NCBI GenBank assembly: GCA_028533045.1
Contig: JAQQAP010000009.1
Span: 21,509 to 85,508, forward strand
Reading direction: 5' to 3'
DNA: 64,000 nucleotides
DNA from: Spirochaetales bacterium
Lineage (GTDB): Bacteria > Spirochaetota > Spirochaetia > DSM-2461
The notes under the pieces are model-generated. The model was not told the origin of the DNA. It ran no database searches and worked only from the letters and a program-made list of their open reading frames with translations. This document shows positions 1 to 7,760 of the stretch, in pieces; the first letter of the stretch is position 1; the number at the start of each line of letters is the position of its first letter. A program made the translations under genes and the position numbers.

Positions 1-2
1 GT

Positions 3-1400
3 ATTGCGGCGATTGCCATGTACACCAACAGCCTGGATTACACCGAGGTGTTCAAGGCGGCTCCGCAACTGGCGGATACCCAGATCAGCCTGTTTGGTGA
101 TACCGCCTGGTCGCTGATGACAGTGATCTGTATCTGCCTGTTTATCGGTGCTATGGGTAAATCGGCCCAGGTGCCGCTGCATGTCTGGTTGCCAGATTCC
201 ATGGAAGGCCCGACCCCGATCTCCGCGCTGATCCATGCGGCCACCATGGTGACTGCCGGTATCTTTATGGTTGCACGCATGTCGCCCCTGTATGAGCTGT
301 CCGAGACAGCACTGACCTTTGTCCTGGTGATCGGCGCCACCACCGCGCTGTTTACCGGTCTGATCGGTGTGGTTCAGAACGACATCAAGCGGGTGGTGGC
401 CTACTCCACCCTGTCCCAGCTTGGATACATGATGGTGGCGCTCGGTGTCTCCGCCTATGCGGCTGGCGTATTCCACCTGATGACTCACGCCTTCTTCAAG
501 GCGCTGCTGTTCCTGGCTGCCGGTTCGGTCATCATCGGCATGCACCATGATCAGGATATCCGCAACATGGGCGGTGTCCGCAAATACATGAAGATTACCT
601 GGATCACCGCACTGATCGGCTCGCTGGCGTTGATCGGTCTGCCCGGCTCTTCAGGCTTCTTCTCCAAGGACGCCATTATCGAGGCAGTTCATCACTCCAC
701 TATCGCCGGTTCCGGCTACGCTTACTTCGCCGTAGTGGCGGGTGTGTTTATTACCGCGCTCTACAGCTTCCGTATGTACTTCCTGGTATTCCACGGCAAT
801 GGTCCGCGGGATGAACATGCCAGGGAACACCTGCGTGAGTCGCCCAAGGTGGTCACCATTCCACTCATACTGCTGGCTATTCCGTCGCTGTTTATCGGTA
901 TGTTCACCGTCGGGGAGATGGTGTTTGGTGACTGGTTCAAGGATGTGATCTTTGTATTGCCCGAACACAACACGCTGGGGCAGATCGAGTTCCACGGTAC
1001 CTGGGCCTTCTTCACTCATGGCATCTTTGGTCTGCCGACCCTGTTGGCAGCATCAGGCGTGGCGGTGGCATTCGTCTTCTACATGGTGAAACCATCCCTG
1101 GCCACCGCCTGGAAAAAACGTTTCGAGAGTGTCGGTATCTACCAGATACTGGACAAGAAATACGGCTTTGACGAGGCTTATCAGGCGGTATTCGCCGGGG
1201 GCAGTCGGGGTCTCGGGAAGCTGTTCTGGAACCTGGGTGACCGTCGTTTGATTGATGGGCTGATTGTTAACGGCTCTGCCCGCTCGGTTGGCCTGTTCGC
1301 TGGTTGGGTTCGTAACATCCAGACCGGTTATCTCTTCCATTACGCAATTGCCATGATTCTGGGTCTGCTGGTTCTGCTGACCTGGTTCGTGATCGCTTAA
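3..1400 (+). CDS. nuoL: NADH-quinone oxidoreductase subunit L (3' part)
   Basis: This is the C-terminal part of the large proton-pumping membrane subunit of respiratory complex I. The reading frame is open to the left window edge, so the first ATG at 18 is internal. About 466 residues are present, against roughly 610-650 in the family. The segment has the antiporter-like core (GKSAQVPLHVWLPDSMEGPTP, then a conserved ALIHAATMV stretch and a YSTLSQLGYM helix) and many membrane spans, ending in the long lateral-helix region and a last hydrophobic helix. It is followed after 19 bases by nuoM and then nuoN, the standard end of a nuo operon. GC-rich codon use matches nuoM and nuoN but not the genes beyond 4.7 kb. 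The identification is secure. Confidence 0.97.
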   Translation: MAAIAMYTNSLDYTEVFKAAPQLADTQISLFGDTAWSLMTVICICLFIGAMGKSAQVPLHVWLPDSMEGPTPISALIHAATMVTAGIFMVARMSPLYELSETALTFVLVIGATTALFTGLIGVVQNDIKRVVAYSTLSQLGYMMVALGVSAYAAGVFHLMTHAFFKALLFLAAGSVIIGMHHDQDIRNMGGVRKYMKITWITALIGSLALIGLPGSSGFFSKDAIIEAVHHSTIAGSGYAYFAVVAGVFITALYSFRMYFLVFHGNGPRDEHAREHLRESPKVVTIPLILLAIPSLFIGMFTVGEMVFGDWFKDVIFVLPEHNTLGQIEFHGTWAFFTHGIFGLPTLLAASGVAVAFVFYMVKPSLATAWKKRFESVGIYQILDKKYGFDEAYQAVFAGGSRGLGKLFWNLGDRRLIDGLIVNGSARSVGLFAGWVRNIQTGYLFHYAIAMILGLLVLLTWFVIA

Positions 1401-1419
1401 AAAAGGTAGGACGCATCGC

Positions 1420-2937
1420 ATGTTAGCAGACTGGCCCATCCTCAGTTTGACCATCTGGTTACCCATCGTTGGTGGCTTACTGGTTCTCGCAAGTGGAGAC
1501 AAGGCAGCCAACGCCACGCGCTGGACGGCCCTGACCATTGCGATCCTCACATTCCTTGTGAGTCTGCCGCTTTACTCGTCTTTTGACGCGTCTACAGCAA
1601 GTATGCAGTTCGTGGAGCGCGCAAGCTGGATCGAACTGTTCAATATTGAGTACTACCTTGGGGTGGACGGCATTTCCATGCCGTTGATTATCCTCACGAC
1701 CTTTATCACGATTCTGGTGATAATTGCCGGTTGGGAGGTTATTCAGTACAAACCCTCCCACTACATGGCGGCGTTCCTGATCATGGAAGGTGTCATGATC
1801 GGCGTATTCTCAGCCCTGGATGCCATGCTGTTCTACGTGTTCTGGGAAGCGATGTTGATACCGATGTTCCTGATCATCGGTGTCTGGGGTGGCCCGAACC
1901 GGGTTTATGCCACTATCAAGTTCTTCATCTACACATTTTTCGGATCGGTATTCATGCTGGTCGCCCTGATCTACATGTATTTCCAGGCCGGCAGTTTCGA
2001 TATCCTTGCATTCCATGATCTGAAAATGGATCTGAGTGTCCAGATCCTGATCTTTATCGCCTTCCTGATGGCGTTTGCTGTCAAGGTGCCGATGTGGCCG
2101 GTACACACCTGGTTGCCGGATGCGCATGTCGAGGCGCCAACCGGTGGTTCCGTTATTCTGGCGGCCATCATGCTGAAGATCGGCGGCTACGGCTTCCTGC
2201 GTTTCAGTCTGCCGATTACGCCGGATGCAAGCCAGCACCTGGATTGGTTGATCATTACCATCTCCCTGATCGCTATCGTTTACATCAGCTTCGTGGCGCT
2301 GGTACAGCAGGACATGAAGAAGCTGATCGCCTACTCATCCATTGCGCACATGGGTTTTGTTACCCTGGGTTTCTTCATCGTGTTCATGATTGCCCAGAAC
2401 GGTAACGCCAATGGTGGCGCGTTGCTGGGTATGGAAGGTGGCATGGTACAGATGGTGTCGCACGGTTTTGTCTCGGCCGCGATGTTCCTCTGTGTCGGCG
2501 TGTTGTATGACCGCCTGCACAGTCGCCAGATAGCCGACTATGGCGGTGTGGTTCACAGCATGCCCATCTTCGCCGGTTTCATGGTGTTCTTCGCTATGTC
2601 GAATGCGGGCTTGCCCGGTACCTCGGGGTTCGTGGGCGAATTCATGGTCATCCTGGCCAGCTTCCGTGCTGACTTCTGGTTTGCTTTCCTTGCGGCAACT
2701 ACCTTGATTACCGGTGCTGCCTACACCCTGTGGATGATTAAACGAGTGGTGTTTGGTCCCGTGGCCAGTGACAAGGTCGCTGCACTGAAGGATATCAGTG
2801 GGCGCGAGTTTCTGGTGCTTGGCTCACTTGCAATCGCCGTGTTGGCGCTCGGGCTCTGGCCCGCGCCTCTGGTTGAGGTGATGGATGTGTCCGTCGCCAA
2901 TCTTCTGAAACATATTGCGGTAACAAAAATACCCTAA
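1420..2937 (+). CDS. nuoM: NADH-quinone oxidoreductase subunit M
   Basis: An antiporter-like membrane subunit of complex I that helps couple quinone reduction to proton pumping. The protein has 505 residues, normal for the family. The conserved glutamate is visible in FYVFWEAMLIPM (about E143) and the conserved lysine in FAVKVPMWPVHTWLPDAH (about K222), followed by the LIAYSSIAHMGF helix. The start at 1420 follows an AAGGTAGGA ribosome binding site and lies 19 bases after nuoL, so the two are co-transcribed. It belongs to the proteobacterial segment at the left of the window. Confidence 0.98.
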   Translation: MLADWPILSLTIWLPIVGGLLVLASGDKAANATRWTALTIAILTFLVSLPLYSSFDASTASMQFVERASWIELFNIEYYLGVDGISMPLIILTTFITILVIIAGWEVIQYKPSHYMAAFLIMEGVMIGVFSALDAMLFYVFWEAMLIPMFLIIGVWGGPNRVYATIKFFIYTFFGSVFMLVALIYMYFQAGSFDILAFHDLKMDLSVQILIFIAFLMAFAVKVPMWPVHTWLPDAHVEAPTGGSVILAAIMLKIGGYGFLRFSLPITPDASQHLDWLIITISLIAIVYISFVALVQQDMKKLIAYSSIAHMGFVTLGFFIVFMIAQNGNANGGALLGMEGGMVQMVSHGFVSAAMFLCVGVLYDRLHSRQIADYGGVVHSMPIFAGFMVFFAMSNAGLPGTSGFVGEFMVILASFRADFWFAFLAATTLITGAAYTLWMIKRVVFGPVASDKVAALKDISGREFLVLGSLAIAVLALGLWPAPLVEVMDVSVANLLKHIAVTKIP

Positions 2938-2968
2938 CCGGCCCCATTCAAGGAATTGGTGAGATTCG

Positions 2969-4405
2969 ATGCAATTTGATACATCCAGCCTGATACCGGT
3001 ACTACCGGAGATCTTTATCTTGTCAGCGGCCTGTTTGATCCTGGTGGTGGATCTGTTTCTTAAAGAGGAACAACGGGTAGTCAGTTACGGCATGACCCTG
3101 ATCAGTCTGCTGCTGGCGATTATAGTCACCATGATGACCGCGCCGACCGAAACGCAGATTGTGTTCGACGGCAGTGTTGTACGGGATGGTATGTCTGACA
3201 TTTTGAAAATCGCCATATTCATTGTCAGTGCTGGTGCCTTCCTCTATTCGAAGGATTACCTGCGGGACCGGGATCTGTTTAAGGGCGAGTACTATGTGCT
3301 CGGTCTGTTCGCCATCTTGGGCATGATGGTGATGATCTCGGCCAACAGCTTCCTGACGGTCTATCTGGGTGTGGAGCTGCTTGCGCTCAGTTTCTACGCA
3401 CTGGTCGCCTTTAACCGGGATTCCACCGGTGGCGCAGAGGCCGCGATGAAATATTTTGTGCTGGGCGCGCTGGCATCCGGTATGTTGCTCTACGGTATCT
3501 CAATGATCTACGGCGCAACCGGATCCATCGAGTTCCAGGCCATCAGCAGTGGCTTGACCAATCCCGACGTGAACAAGATTGTTCTGGTCTTCGGGCTGGT
3601 GTTCGTGGTCATCGGCATGGCCTTCAAGTTTGGCGCGGTACCGTTCCATATGTGGGTGCCGGATGTGTATGAAGGAGCGCCCACCGCTGTAGTGACCTTG
3701 CTTGGTAGTGCGCCAAAGATCGCCGCATTCGCATTGGCCATAAGGATGCTGGTAGACGGCCTGGGCGGGCTGCATGGCGATTGGCAATATATGCTGGTGA
3801 TCCTCTCTATTCTCTCCATGGGCGTGGGTAATGTCATCGCCATTGCCCAGGGCAATATCAAGCGCATGCTGGCCTACTCGACCATTTCCCATGTGGGTTT
3901 CATCCTGCTGGGCATACTTGCCGGTACAAGTACGGGTTATACAGCCGCGATGTTTTATACCATCGTCTATGCAATCATGGCCCTGGGTGCTTTCGGCATC
4001 GTAATGCTGCTGAGTCGCCGTGGCTTTGAAGCGGAGAACCTCGATGACTACAAGGGGCTTAACGAGCGCAGTCCCTGGTTTGCCGGCATGATGCTGCTGG
4101 TGATGTTCTCCATGGCGGGTGTGCCACCCACCGTTGGTTTCTTTGCCAAGATGGTGGTGCTGGAAGCGGTCATCAGTGTGGATATGACCTGGCTGGCGCT
4201 GGTGGGCGTGTTCTTCTCCATCATTGGTGCCTTCTACTACCTGCGTATCGTCAAGCTGATGTATTTCGACAAGCCGGTGGATGACACGCCACTGACGGCT
4301 GGCGTGGACACCCAGATCGCTTTGTCGGTGAACGGGCTCTCCATGTTGGCCTTGGGTATGTTCCCGGCCGGTTTGCTGTCGCTCTGCGCGGCCGCCATGG
4401 GATAA
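2969..4405 (+). CDS. nuoN: NADH-quinone oxidoreductase subunit N
   Basis: The third antiporter-like membrane subunit of complex I, and normally the last gene of the nuo operon. It has 478 residues and about 14 predicted membrane helices. Family signatures include MAFKFGAVPFHMWVPDVYEGAPT and the MLAYSTISHVGFILLG helix. It starts 31 bases after nuoM behind AAGGAATTGGTGAG. A rho-independent terminator follows at 4431, so this is the operon end. In many gammaproteobacteria the next genes are tRNA-fMet, rimP, nusA and infB. Here only the tRNA is found before the sequence changes character. Confidence 0.97.
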   Translation: MQFDTSSLIPVLPEIFILSAACLILVVDLFLKEEQRVVSYGMTLISLLLAIIVTMMTAPTETQIVFDGSVVRDGMSDILKIAIFIVSAGAFLYSKDYLRDRDLFKGEYYVLGLFAILGMMVMISANSFLTVYLGVELLALSFYALVAFNRDSTGGAEAAMKYFVLGALASGMLLYGISMIYGATGSIEFQAISSGLTNPDVNKIVLVFGLVFVVIGMAFKFGAVPFHMWVPDVYEGAPTAVVTLLGSAPKIAAFALAIRMLVDGLGGLHGDWQYMLVILSILSMGVGNVIAIAQGNIKRMLAYSTISHVGFILLGILAGTSTGYTAAMFYTIVYAIMALGAFGIVMLLSRRGFEAENLDDYKGLNERSPWFAGMMLLVMFSMAGVPPTVGFFAKMVVLEAVISVDMTWLALVGVFFSIIGAFYYLRIVKLMYFDKPVDDTPLTAGVDTQIALSVNGLSMLALGMFPAGLLSLCAAAMG

Positions 4406-4430
4406 CGACCGGTACATAACAACCCTTACC

Positions 4431-4460
4431 AAGCCCTGTCCTTGTGACGGGGCTTTTTTG
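4431..4460 (+). terminator. Terminator of the nuo operon
   Basis: A 10-bp stem (AAGCCCTGTC pairing with GACGGGGCTT, including one G-T pair) with loop CTTGT is followed by a T run. It stands 25 bases after the nuoN stop and ends complex I transcription. Confidence 0.85.
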
Positions 4461-4532
4461 ACAGCAAAACAGTCACAGACTAACGGCCGGATTATTAGTT
4501 TCAATTAATCCGGCTAATTGCTTGAAGAGGGG

Positions 4533-4561
4533 TTGCCAAAGCTGATTTATCTGCGTATTAT
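4533..4561 (+). promoter_or_regulatory. Promoter of tRNA-fMet
   Basis: TTGCCA and TATTAT are separated by exactly 17 bases, and the -10 box ends 12 bases before the mature tRNA 5' end. This is a good sigma-70 match placed where a tRNA promoter should be. It still lies in the proteobacterial-type sequence. Confidence 0.65.
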
Positions 4562-4573
4562 CTGCCCTCCAGA

Positions 4574-4647
4574 TGCGGGGTGGAGCAGTCTGGCAGCTCG
4601 TCGGGCTCATAACCCGAAGGCCGGAGGTTCGAGTCCTTCCCCTGCTA
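4574..4647 (+). tRNA. tRNA-fMet (CAT), possibly a hybrid gene
   Basis: An initiator tRNA. The anticodon arm is TCGGG-CTCATAA-CCCGA, with the three consecutive G-C pairs that mark initiators, and positions 1 and 72 (T and T) are unpaired as initiators require. The D arm is GGAGCAGTCTGGCAGCTC and the T arm is GGAGG-TTCGAGT-CCTTC. CCA is not encoded. The acceptor stem contains a G4-T69 wobble: the 5' strand reads GCGGGG, whereas the 3' strand CCCTGC would pair perfectly with GCAGGG. A 5' half from one genome joined to a 3' half from another would give exactly this, so the gene may be where two genomes were joined in assembly. Confidence 0.9.
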
Positions 4648-4655
4648 AGTTTTTA

Positions 4656-4685
4656 AAGAGCAAGGTTTTACCTTGCTCTTTTTTT
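4656..4685 (+). terminator. Terminator after tRNA-fMet
   Basis: AAGAGCAAGG and CCTTGCTCTT form a perfect 10-bp stem around loop TTTTA, followed by a T run. It starts 8 bases after the tRNA discriminator base and acts as the 3' end of the tRNA transcript. Confidence 0.88.
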
Positions 4686-4741
4686 GTTATAAACCTCACA
4701 GTTTGCCGAAAGATCTGACAGTGAAAATACCAATAAAATAA

Positions 4742-4897
4742 GGGGAAGGACGAGATCCGAGAAGAGCGCCGACCGACCAGGGAGGGAAAGTTAACAGGAT
4801 GTCAACGTCAGCTCTTCGACGGGCCTGGAAGGAACCGGCAGGACGCCGGTGACTGGAAGGCGAGTCTTAACACGCCATACCCCGCACTCCTCTCCCC
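4742..4897 (+). ncRNA. Structured RNA candidate, family unknown
   Basis: A 156-base stretch without a convincing ORF can be folded by eye into a closed multi-branch structure. The closing stem is GGGGAAGGA with TCCTCTCCCC (one bulge). A second stem, GAAGAGC with GCTCTTC, encloses a hairpin GTTAACA-GGA-TGTCAAC. Two further hairpins are CCGGC-AGGAC-GCCGG and GGCG...CGCC. Several long-range complementary segments nested in order are unlikely by chance. I could not match it to SRP RNA, RNase P RNA, tmRNA, 6S RNA or a riboswitch class I know. It lies between the tRNA-fMet terminator and the repeated leader. Strand is assigned from the neighbouring genes only. Confidence 0.4.
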
Positions 4898-4956
4898 AAA
4901 ATCAGAAAACACCGTCCCCCCCACGATGGTGCACAGCGCCGAGCAAAGCGTAAAAT

Positions 4957-5122
4957 CCCGCCGATACCCCCCCTTTTCAAAACTTTTTTCACTTTTTTTG
5001 AGAATTCTTGTCGGAATTCGCGTTTTTGCTCGTAGGTATAGTATGTAGGCTGGCCAACCTTACGAAAAAAACAAACCGGGGCACCGCCCCAAGGAGCAAA
5101 GAAAATGAAAGTTATTGATTAT
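4957..5122 (+). repeat. Repeated promoter-leader, copy 1 (interrupted)
   Basis: About 166 bases are repeated at 18973-19138, nearly identical, with the last 130 or so bases apparently exact. The unit contains two GAATTC sites 6 bases apart, a TATAGT -10 box (5037-5042), an imperfect palindrome around TGGCCA just after the likely transcription start, an A-rich linker, and a GGGGC-ACC-GCCCC hairpin directly upstream of the Shine-Dalgarno AAGGAG. It ends in the first six codons (MKVIDY) of an ORF starting at 5105. In this copy the ORF runs straight into the IS982-type element and stops after 17 codons. Confidence 0.85.
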
Positions 5123-5158
5123 TATCTAAGAGGCCGAATTTCGAGTTTATACCAATAA
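5105..5158 (+). pseudogene. 58-residue gene copy, cut off by an IS after codon 6
   Basis: The ATG at 5105 and the next five codons (MKVIDY) are identical to the intact small gene at 19121, including the AAGGAG ribosome binding site. After position 5122 the sequence no longer matches that gene. It enters the IS982-type element and reaches a stop codon inside the element. The remainder of the gene is not found on the other side of the element, so the locus was rearranged as well as interrupted. Confidence 0.7.
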
Positions 5159-6106
5159 GAGCTTCTCTTTAAAAAGAGATTTAAAGCACCATGCTGAGAT
5201 TGAGTAAATGTAATGCCTGAAGAAGCCAGTAATGCTTCTCGGGAGATTGGTTTCTAAAAGGAATCGTTCCTTCAGGATTCCCCATATTGTTTCAATCTTG
5301 CTTCTTTTTTTAAAGAGAATGCTCTGTTCCTTTGTCATCACACGTTTCATATTTTTCCTGGTAGCAATAAACAATCTCCCAACTGAGTCAAGAACTCGTT
5401 TAAACACTTCTTCCTTAACGAGATACCCTGCATCACCGACAAGCGTTCCATGGATTTTTCTACTCATGGGTTCTAAAAAGTTCTTATCATTAGGGCTACC
5501 AGGAGAAAACATAATGTCTTCTAAAAATCCTTCATCATTACAAACCCCATGTAATTTGAAGCCAAAGAACCATCCCTTTGTAGATCGCCCCCGACTTGCA
5601 AGCCCTTCGCCAACTTTATTCCTATAAATATTGTAATTTTTGCAGATTTGAAGAGATGTGGAATCAATGAAATGAATCCCTGTTCTACATTTTTGTCTTC
5701 CTAAGAAAAGAAGAAACTGAAGAAATAGTATCATAGCCGTAAAGGATTTATTGGTTGCTTTCAAAAAGTTCTCATAATTTGGCATATTCGGAAATTCATC
5801 CTGATAACGATCTAATACCAATTTGTGGAATGATTTAAGATCTATTGATCTAGTGTAAAATCTTATTATATTGAGAGTTACGACTTCAGGAAGAGAGAGT
5901 TTCGGTTTAGGGCCTCTTTTCCCGTTGAACGATTTGCTTACTAATTTCCAAACCTCTTCATGTTGGATGGATTTGAAAAAATCATCAATAATCGTGTATA
6001 ATCCTACTATATTCATACTTCCTCCCATCGTATGTTTTTGTCCATAAACAAATTATACAATGAGAGGAAGTTTTATAATAGTCCATTAAAACTCGAATTT
6101 CGGCCT
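5131..6106 (-). mobile_element. IS982-family insertion sequence
   Basis: A complete-looking element of about 976 bp. Terminal inverted repeats are at 5131-5148 and 6089-6106 (starting AGGCCGAA; 17 of 18 bases match) and enclose one transposase gene on the minus strand. TTATCT is found at 5122-5127 on the left and 6108-6113 on the right, a possible 6-bp target duplication if the ends extend a few bases outward. The two flanks belong to different genes: a repeated leader on the left and a PBP1-like gene on the right. The insertion is therefore associated with a rearrangement, or the locus was already rearranged. Confidence 0.88.
5147..6016 (-). CDS. IS982-family transposase
   Basis: A DDE transposase that cuts and inserts its own element. 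It has 289 residues, the family's usual length. A likely DDE triad is visible: D in HFIDSTSLQICK (about residue 117), D in LVGDAGYLVKEE (about 195) and E in KIETIWGILKERF (about 244). The RGRSTKGWFFGFKLHGVCND segment is typical of IS982 transposases. The start is taken at 6016 (MNIVGLYTI), which has GGGAGGAAG directly upstream. The upstream in-frame ATG at 6028 would overlap that site. The frame is intact, so the element may still be active. Confidence 0.9.
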   Translation of the reverse strand: MNIVGLYTIIDDFFKSIQHEEVWKLVSKSFNGKRGPKPKLSLPEVVTLNIIRFYTRSIDLKSFHKLVLDRYQDEFPNMPNYENFLKATNKSFTAMILFLQFLLFLGRQKCRTGIHFIDSTSLQICKNYNIYRNKVGEGLASRGRSTKGWFFGFKLHGVCNDEGFLEDIMFSPGSPNDKNFLEPMSRKIHGTLVGDAGYLVKEEVFKRVLDSVGRLFIATRKNMKRVMTKEQSILFKKRSKIETIWGILKERFLLETNLPRSITGFFRHYIYSISAWCFKSLFKEKLLLV

Positions 6107-6357
6107 TTTATCTGCTTCTCATAGTAACAGGTGAACTCATTAATCTGATTGGAAGCCCAGGTAAGGACGCCGTCGACATTCTGTTTTTTAAAAAGCTCGT
6201 AGAGCAATGTGCCCCCGGCCCCGACCACGCCGGAGTCAATGGTGATAAGATTGGTATTATGCTTTTTAGCCGCCTGGCGCACACCTTGCCATATAGCAAA
6301 CCCCACGGGAGTCCCGATGGGGCGAGTCATAAAACCGATTGTCTTTTTATTATTCAC
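6107..6357 (-). pseudogene. PBP1/LacI-like binding protein, truncated by IS
   Basis: A GTG-started frame of about 83 residues reads IGFMTRPIGTPVGFAIW...GVRQAAKKHNTNLITIDSG, then a conserved-looking VDGVLTWASNQINEF. This is the first Rossmann-like lobe of LacI-type periplasmic-binding domains, as found in sugar-binding proteins and in sensor kinases or cyclases. It runs into the IS right end, from which point the frame encodes only IS-derived residues to a stop at 6073. The rest of the gene is missing. It has its own strong promoter (6386-6414) and a GGGGAGG ribosome binding site, so the fragment is probably still transcribed. Confidence 0.7.
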
Positions 6358-6385
6358 AGAAACCTACCTCCCCGTACAAGTGTTA

Positions 6386-6414
6386 AGTATAGTAAAGGGA
6401 AGGTCTGAATGCAA
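6386..6414 (-). promoter_or_regulatory. Promoter of the truncated PBP1-like gene
   Basis: On the minus strand TTGCAT and TATACT are separated by exactly 17 bases, about 30 bases before the GTG start at 6357. The -35 box directly follows the T run of the TRAP operon terminator, so terminator and promoter are packed together. Confidence 0.7.
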
Positions 6415-6440
6415 AAAAGACCGGACAAAAATGTCCGGTC
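6412..6440 (-). terminator. Terminator of the TRAP transporter operon
   Basis: GACCGGACA and TGTCCGGTC form a perfect 9-bp stem with a 4-base loop, followed on the minus strand by a run of six Ts. It stands 20 bases after the dctM stop. Confidence 0.88.
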
Positions 6441-6459
6441 CAGGAGAAAAAAGTACAGT

Positions 6460-7758
6460 TTACATAAACTGCGGAGTAATTAGCTTGGGAAGTGCTAAGG
6501 AGATTCCCGGTATTAAACAAATGAGAAGAAGAATAAGGAACATGGGAAGCAGAATAATAGCGACATCCTTAAGAACATTATGTACCTTCTCTTCACCAAT
6601 CCGCGCCGCAATAAGCAGACACAATCCGTAAGGAGGAGTTACCAGCCCGAATCCCAGGGCCACAACACCAATAATGGAAAAGTGGATGGGATGAATTCCC
6701 GCTTCCAGAGCAATGGGGTACAGAACACCCCCCATAATAATGATCGCCGGAATAGCATCGATAAAAAGCCCTACAACCAGAAAGATAAGAGCCACAATCA
6801 AAGTGATCCCCACCGGTCCAATAGAGAGGGCGGAAATAGCTTCCACCAGAGCATAGGGCACTTTATGATAAGAAAGAAGCCAACTAAAGGCAGAAGCTGT
6901 TCCCACACAAAAGAGAGAAATTGCTGCCAGTCGAGCCGTATCGCTAAGGATCTTGCCAAACTTCTTAATAGTAATGGTTTTATTTATGAATCCCAAAGCC
7001 ATGGTATAAAGTACGGCAATGGCCGAAGCTTCAGTGGGGGTAAACCAGCCAAAGGTAATCCCACCCAGAATGATAAGAGGTGTCATTAACCCGGGAAGGG
7101 CCTCGCCAAAGGCTTTGAGGAAATCAACAAAATTAGACTTACTATACACGGGGTACTTATATTTTACCGCATACACGTAAACGGTAATCATCATGGAAAG
7201 CCCCAGCATAACACCGGGAATAATTCCCGCCATAAAAAGGGAACCCACCGAAATAGACATGGTACCGCCCCAAATAAGCATGAGAATACTGGGGGGAATA
7301 ATAACACCCATTACACTGGAACAGGCGGTAATGGCAATGGAAAACTTCCGGTCATAGCCTTCATTAACCATCTGGGGAATTAGGATTTTACCAATACCGG
7401 CCGCATCGGCGGTGGATGAACCGGATACACCGGCAAAAAGCATACTTACGAATACGTTTACGTGCCCCAAACCGCCCGGAAGGTGACCGACCGAATGACG
7501 GGACATTTTCATCAGTTTTTCCGTTACCCCGCTGGAGTTCATAAGGTTTGCCGCCAGCAAAAAGAAGGGAACAGAAAGCAATAGGAAAGAGTTGAACGAG
7601 CTGTAAACCCGGTCGATCAAGGCAAAGAAAGAGACATGATCGGTTACGAGAATAACAGGGATACAGGCCAATCCCAGAGCGTAGGCCACGGGTACTTTGA
7701 GAAATACGAGGAGCAGAAAAACTCCGAATAACAAAAGGGCAATTCCTAAGGGACCCAT
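6460..7758 (-). CDS. dctM: TRAP transporter large permease (DctM family)
   Basis: The large inner-membrane subunit of a tripartite ATP-independent periplasmic transporter, which imports organic acids or related solutes using an ion gradient. The protein has 432 residues, about 12 hydrophobic segments and typical DctM stretches (FLLSVPFFLLAANLMNSSGV; FAGVSGSSTADAAGIGKILIP). It lies downstream of dctQ with a 2-base gap and ends before a strong terminator. Substrate cannot be read from the permease. Assignment to the family is secure. Confidence 0.95.
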   Translation of the reverse strand: MGPLGIALLLFGVFLLLVFLKVPVAYALGLACIPVILVTDHVSFFALIDRVYSSFNSFLLLSVPFFLLAANLMNSSGVTEKLMKMSRHSVGHLPGGLGHVNVFVSMLFAGVSGSSTADAAGIGKILIPQMVNEGYDRKFSIAITACSSVMGVIIPPSILMLIWGGTMSISVGSLFMAGIIPGVMLGLSMMITVYVYAVKYKYPVYSKSNFVDFLKAFGEALPGLMTPLIILGGITFGWFTPTEASAIAVLYTMALGFINKTITIKKFGKILSDTARLAAISLFCVGTASAFSWLLSYHKVPYALVEAISALSIGPVGITLIVALIFLVVGLFIDAIPAIIIMGGVLYPIALEAGIHPIHFSIIGVVALGFGLVTPPYGLCLLIAARIGEEKVHNVLKDVAIILLPMFLILLLICLIPGISLALPKLITPQFM

Positions 7759-7760
7759 AA

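Noticed and set aside
3500..4504. 334-codon ORF opposite nuoN
   Set aside because: Antisense shadow caused by GC-rich codon use; composition (many His and Gln) is not protein-like.
4518..4718. 66-codon ORF spanning the tRNA region
   Set aside because: It overlaps the tRNA-fMet gene and its terminator in full; a coding role there is not credible.
4742..4897. SRP RNA or RNase P RNA
   Set aside because: GGCCTGGAAGGAACC looks a little like the SRP GGAA loop, but the closing pairs and the second conserved strand are missing. The RNase P GAGGAAAGTCC core is absent.
4742..5122. Diversity-generating retroelement or retron
   Set aside because: No reverse transcriptase is encoded nearby, and no variable-repeat partner was seen.
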